Under the pieces are notes generated by a model. It was not told where the DNA came from. It saw only the letters and a list, made by a program, of their open reading frames with translations, and did not search any database. The position numbers were made by a program, and so were the translations under genes. Below, in pieces: positions 24,824 through 28,066 of a stretch of DNA of 28,066 nt (position 1 is its first letter; each line of letters starts with the position of its first letter). Source of the stretch: Oligoflexaceae bacterium (lineage in GTDB: Bacteria; Bdellovibrionota_B; Oligoflexia; Oligoflexales; Oligoflexaceae); NCBI GenBank assembly GCA_947474445.1, contig CANJJY010000008.1:1-28066 (forward strand), given 5' to 3'.

Positions 24824-25949
24824 TTAGTTATTTTGATTCGAGTTGGTCGTAGTGTGAGACTGGGCTAGGTACTCATTGATGAAGGGATCGATAGCCCCAT
24901 CAAGGACTTCATCGGGACTAAAGCTTTCAAAGTCTGTCCTATGGTCTTTTACCAGTTTATAGGGGTGGAGAACATAGCTTCGGATTTGGCTTCCAAAACT
25001 CACGTCTGACTTGTTTCCTTCGACGATAGCCTGAGCTTTCTTCCGTTCTTCGATCTCTCGCTCGTAGAGGCGAGATTTAAGAAGTTTCAAACACTGGTCG
25101 CGGTTTTGATGCTGAGATCGGTGCATCTGACTGGCCACGACAATGCCGGTGGGCATGTGCGTCATCCGCACGGCCGAGTCTGTTCGGTTAACGTGCTGAC
25201 CGCCGGCCCCGGAGGCGCGATAGGTGTCGACTTTTATATCTGATTCGTTGAGCTCAATCTCGATTTCATCATCGACGATAGGTGACACAAACACTGATAC
25301 GAAGGAAGTGTGTCGCCGCGCATTTGAATCAAAGGGACTTATGCGGACCAGGCGGTGAACACCGGTCTCGGCCTTTAATAGACCAAACGCGAAGGTACCT
25401 TTGATCTCGATCGTAGCGCTTTTTAAGCCGGCTTCGTCGCCATCTTGCACGTCATGGATTTCAACTTGCCATCCCTTGCGCTCCGCAAAGCGCAGATACA
25501 TCCGAAACAGCATAGATGCCCAGTCACACGACTCGGTCCCACCTGCGCCAGCGTTGATCGTCAGAAGCCCATCATTGACGTCGAGCTCACCGCCCAAGAG
25601 ACTCTGGACTTCTAAGGTCTTCAACTCCGACTCGAAATGTTCGAGCAATTGAATGGCTTCGGCGACATATTCATCGCCCCCTTCGGCTGCGAGCTCGATA
25701 GCGGCATTGAGATCGTCACGAGTGGCCGTCAGCTGATGCGCTCTATTGACGGCCAACTCGAGGGCGCGCTTCTTTTTTAAAATGGGGGCCGAGAGCTGGG
25801 GATTGGACCAAAAGTCAGGGCGAGCGTCAATTTCGGCTTCGATATCTTGGAGCTGAGCTTCCTTCACTGGAACGTCAAAGAAACCTCCACACGCGATCGT
25901 ATTTCGTGCTGGCATCTTTGGCGCGGGCTTGAACAGTTTCGATTTGCAT
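24824..25949 (-). CDS. prfB: Peptide chain release factor 2, expressed by programmed +1 frameshift
   Basis: RF2 recognises UGA and UAA and triggers peptide release. The first 24 codons run from ATG 25949 (GAGG 7 bases upstream) to an in-frame TGA at 25877-25875; skipping base 25877 continues the frame at GAC 25876 to the stop at 24824, giving about 374 residues (E. coli 365). The SPF stop-codon anticodon-like tripeptide is in RISPFDSN and the catalytic GGQ in ASGAGGQHVNRT. An uninterrupted frame extending upstream to 26056 exists but ignores this arrangement and is not the natural start. flbD is divergent, 90 bases away. Confidence 0.95.
25874..25888 (-). promoter_or_regulatory. RF2 programmed +1 frameshift site
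   Basis: On the minus strand the order is GGAGG, TTT, CTT, TGA, C. The internal Shine-Dalgarno-like GGAGG sits 3 bases before the CTT slippery codon, the same spacing as in E. coli prfB. When RF2 is scarce, the ribosome slips +1 from CTT to TTT and makes full-length RF2; when it is plentiful, TGA ends translation after 24 residues. Confidence 0.95.
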
Positions 25950-26039
25950 AGGAGGACCTCGTTGGGCAAAGGTTGACTTATAAATGGTCCCGAAAGTACC
26001 ATGAAGTGCCGGAGACTGCCAACCACAAGGCGCATCCCA

Positions 26040-26252
26040 ATGATCCTTCTGACCAAGCTTGATAATCAAAAGATTCTCGTCAATCTTGAAACGGTCAAGT
26101 ACCTCGAAGCTGTTCCCGACACCCTCGTCTTCTTTACCAATGGAGAATCCTTGATAGTTCGCGAGAGTTTGGAGGATTTCTCTGAAGCAGTAAAAGCCTA
26201 TCAAGTCGAACTTTTGCGGCGATCTCAGAATCCGGTGACCAATTCCCTTTAA
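26040..26252 (+). CDS. flbD: FlbD family flagellar protein
   Basis: FlbD-family small proteins are found in flagellar gene clusters of many bacteria; their exact role is not settled. The 70-residue product opens with MILLTKLDNQKILVNLETV, then EAVPDTLVFFTNGESLIVRES and a C-terminal helix, matching the family pattern of a short beta-rich domain with P-D-T and TNG marks. I chose ATG 26040, since the frame upstream to 26001 is arginine-rich and unconserved. No other flagellar genes are in the window; motA is the usual neighbour. It is divergent from prfB, and the next gene on its strand begins 66 bases later. Confidence 0.85.
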   Translation: MILLTKLDNQKILVNLETVKYLEAVPDTLVFFTNGESLIVRESLEDFSEAVKAYQVELLRRSQNPVTNSL

Positions 26253-26279
26253 TTTTTTGACTTTCTGCCGAAGAAATCA

Positions 26280-26307
26280 TCTGGCCCCCTAAACTTGCGT
26301 GGCCAGA
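26280..26307 (+). repeat. Inverted repeat before the TPR-like gene
   Basis: TCTGGCC and GGCCAGA are exact complements with a 14-base loop, between the flbD stop and the GTG start of the next gene. The right arm overlaps the AGAGG ribosome binding site, so pairing could mask translation initiation. No T tract follows. Confidence 0.5.
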
Positions 26308-26318
26308 GGTTTGGTGTC

Positions 26319-28066
26319 GTGCGAATTAGGCTAATTTTATACTTTGTAATCGGTCTCTTCGAGACTCCTTTCGCCTTCGGCAAGGAAACGCCTCAGGCGG
26401 CGGTCGTCAGCGAAGTACGCGATCCCCTTGTCCATGCGACCGCTGAGGAGCTGGTCAAAGGCTTTATGTTTATCGGCGATTTTGAGACAAAAGAAGAAAC
26501 CAGGGCAAATTCTAAAGAAATCTTCTGGCGCTTCCCTTTCACTCTGCCAAAGACCACTTTCACTTTTGATATCATCGAGGACATCCATAGTCCTCAACTC
26601 GTCCTTGACATGCCGACCACCGAAGGGCAAGGGCGACCTATTCAGCATCTCAACCGCGGGCGCGTCCTGTTTCTCGAAGGACAGATCGATGAAGCGCGGC
26701 GGACATGGTTGAGTGGTCGGTCCCGGTTTGGCAAAGAATATGACTATCATCGCCGTGCCGACTATTTTATAGCCCAGTCCTTTCTCTATTTGGGCATCGA
26801 TCTATTGAAGCAAGCAAAATACGATTTCAAGCGAGAGGACGTCCGGCAGAGTCTGGTCAATGCCAGCACGTTCACTTCTTGGGCTTTTGACCGCAAGAAG
26901 GATTTGTACGATCCTCTGCTCGATAGGGTGGCGCCTCGCTCCTATTACAATCAAGCAGTTATTTATTACAACTATGAACGCTGGGCAGGCGTGGTTGGTG
27001 CGACAAACCTGGGACTCGATTTTCTGCGCAAAACCGGCCGTAGCGAGTATAGGCGTGATTTGAGGCGTATGCTGGCAGAAACCTATATTCGTAACCGTGA
27101 CTATCTCGAGGCTGTCCGTGAACTTGATCTGACTTTGCGCCAAGACGAAGGTCTTGATTCTGCTGCGACTATTTTTGCCCGAATTGCAGACGTCTATTTT
27201 GATCTCAATAATTTTGAATTGGCCGAGGAAGTCTACGCAGTCGCCAGCAAAATCGATCGCGAGCTGAAAGCCATTCGACCCTCCCAATATGTGCTGCGCG
27301 GTGAATCATTGTTTTGGATGGGGCGTTTTGAAGAAGCGATCAAGACTATGCAGTATGCTCAGCATGCAGCGGCCATGCCGAGCCATCACGAAGATCCCGA
27401 TTTAGGAGTGATGCCCCTGGCACAGGATGAACTTGACCTCAATATGCAAGCTCTTGCCTCGATCCGCATTGCCGACAGCTATCTTGCTCTCCATCAATAT
27501 GAAAAAGCGAAGTTGGCTTATTTTCAACACGATCGTGAATTCCGTGGGCATCAGACGGCGATCAGCGCCAAGCTTCGTTTGGCTTGTCTCGAACTCCCCT
27601 ACTATGATGGAAACAACATCGAGCACGCGCGAAAGCTGCTCGCCGAACTCAAAGAGCAGGTCGACATTATTCCGGCACCGGCTCAGGAGATGGCTTGGAC
27701 CTGCGAAATGGCTTCCTATGCGCAGCACGAGCGAACGCGCGAGATGGTCGAGCGCGTCCGGACCTTTGCGAGCCGTTACCCTTCCTCGCCCTTGCTCCAG
27801 CAATTGGTGCCGCCCGTTCGGGAGGTCCAAGCGAGACATATCGATGGGTATTTCAAGGGAGGAGATGCCTACGGTGCGGTTCAATTTTTTGAGAAGACCC
27901 GTTCGTTTCTCTTCCCGAAAGTCACCGAAGATTTGAGGGCCAAACTTTTCGCTGCGCTGATCGATATTCATCAATCGGAAAAGGCAGAAGAATTCATGCC
28001 GAATGCTGAAGCCGAAAAGATTTTTGATGATATGGACTGGCTCCGGCTGGCGGTTGCGAAGGCTGA
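26319..28066 (+). CDS. Exported tetratricopeptide-like repeat protein (3' end outside window)
   Basis: An open frame from GTG 26319 runs off the window after 582 codons without a stop. The first ~20 residues (RLILYFVIGLFETPFAFG) are a signal peptide. The body is helical with TPR-like units; clear examples are a helix pair near AAT-IFARIADVYFDLNNFELAEEVY and the later IADSYLALHQYEKAKLAYFQ, where A/G-x2-Y and L-x3-Y spacing fits a TPR. It is probably periplasmic or outer-membrane associated and acts in protein assembly. AGAGG lies about 10 bases before the start. Its proximity to flbD hints at, but does not prove, a flagellar or envelope link. Confidence 0.7.
   Translation, partial: MRIRLILYFVIGLFETPFAFGKETPQAAVVSEVRDPLVHATAEELVKGFMFIGDFETKEETRANSKEIFWRFPFTLPKTTFTFDIIEDIHSPQLVLDMPTTEGQGRPIQHLNRGRVLFLEGQIDEARRTWLSGRSRFGKEYDYHRRADYFIAQSFLYLGIDLLKQAKYDFKREDVRQSLVNASTFTSWAFDRKKDLYDPLLDRVAPRSYYNQAVIYYNYERWAGVVGATNLGLDFLRKTGRSEYRRDLRRMLAETYIRNRDYLEAVRELDLTLRQDEGLDSAATIFARIADVYFDLNNFELAEEVYAVASKIDRELKAIRPSQYVLRGESLFWMGRFEEAIKTMQYAQHAAAMPSHHEDPDLGVMPLAQDELDLNMQALASIRIADSYLALHQYEKAKLAYFQHDREFRGHQTAISAKLRLACLELPYYDGNNIEHARKLLAELKEQVDIIPAPAQEMAWTCEMASYAQHERTREMVERVRTFASRYPSSPLLQQLVPPVREVQARHIDGYFKGGDAYGAVQFFEKTRSFLFPKVTEDLRAKLFAALIDIHQSEKAEEFMPNAEAEKIFDDMDWLRLAVAKA

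Overview
This 28 kb window is a gene-dense bacterial chromosome segment of about 50-55% G+C with no phage, CRISPR or tRNA genes that I can see. The content suggests a Gram-negative, probably flagellated bacterium of a deltaproteobacterial or Bdellovibrionota/Oligoflexia-like lineage: an acpP-rpiB-glyA-nrdR-rib-nusB cluster, an LpxH-like lipid A phosphatase, an outer-membrane-type protein, FlbD, and a PrkA-YeaH-SpoVR operon. This placement is inference from gene content, not from a marker phylogeny.

Layout. 1-3171 (+): end of pdxJ, tsaE, an ALDH7-type aldehyde dehydrogenase and a LiuC-like crotonase. 3286-7963 (+): threonine operon with a fused aspartokinase-homoserine dehydrogenase (thrA), thrB and thrC joined by 4-base overlaps. 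8026-8835 (+): exported PDZ-thioredoxin protein, ended by a hairpin terminator. 8880-15863 (-): acpP, rpiB, a structured non-coding element, glyA, nrdR, ribE, then a forward HTH-PAS-like regulator breaking the run, then ribBX, ribH and nusB. 16031-17525 (+): LpxH-like phosphatase, a possible reverse-strand 42-residue membrane microprotein, and a DUF3052-like protein. 17550-24157 (-): prkA, yeaH, spoVR and a signal-peptide/outer-membrane-like protein, with two strong inverted repeats between prkA and yeaH. 24158-24823: long gap without a convincing gene. 24824-25949 (-): prfB (RF2) with a textbook programmed +1 frameshift. 26040-28066 (+): flbD and the start of a large exported TPR-like protein that runs off the window.

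How the genes work together. The reverse cluster joins fatty-acid carrier, pentose phosphate, one-carbon, ribonucleotide reductase control and riboflavin functions. The riboflavin part is incomplete locally: no ribD is seen, and the GTP cyclohydrolase II half of the RibBA-like protein lacks its zinc cysteines, so those steps must be supplied from elsewhere. The prkA operon is the widespread kinase/VWA/SpoVR stress module with an extra cell-envelope gene attached by a 2-base gap.

The most unusual object is a ~470-base element between rpiB and glyA. It is bounded by two hairpins with the same CCTTTAGG apex in the same orientation, is full of short stems, and has no credible ORF. I interpret it as an ORF-less IS200/IS605-family derivative carrying an omega-RNA (HEARO/IscB-like or TnpB-like) scaffold. 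This is an inference that needs a covariance-model search.
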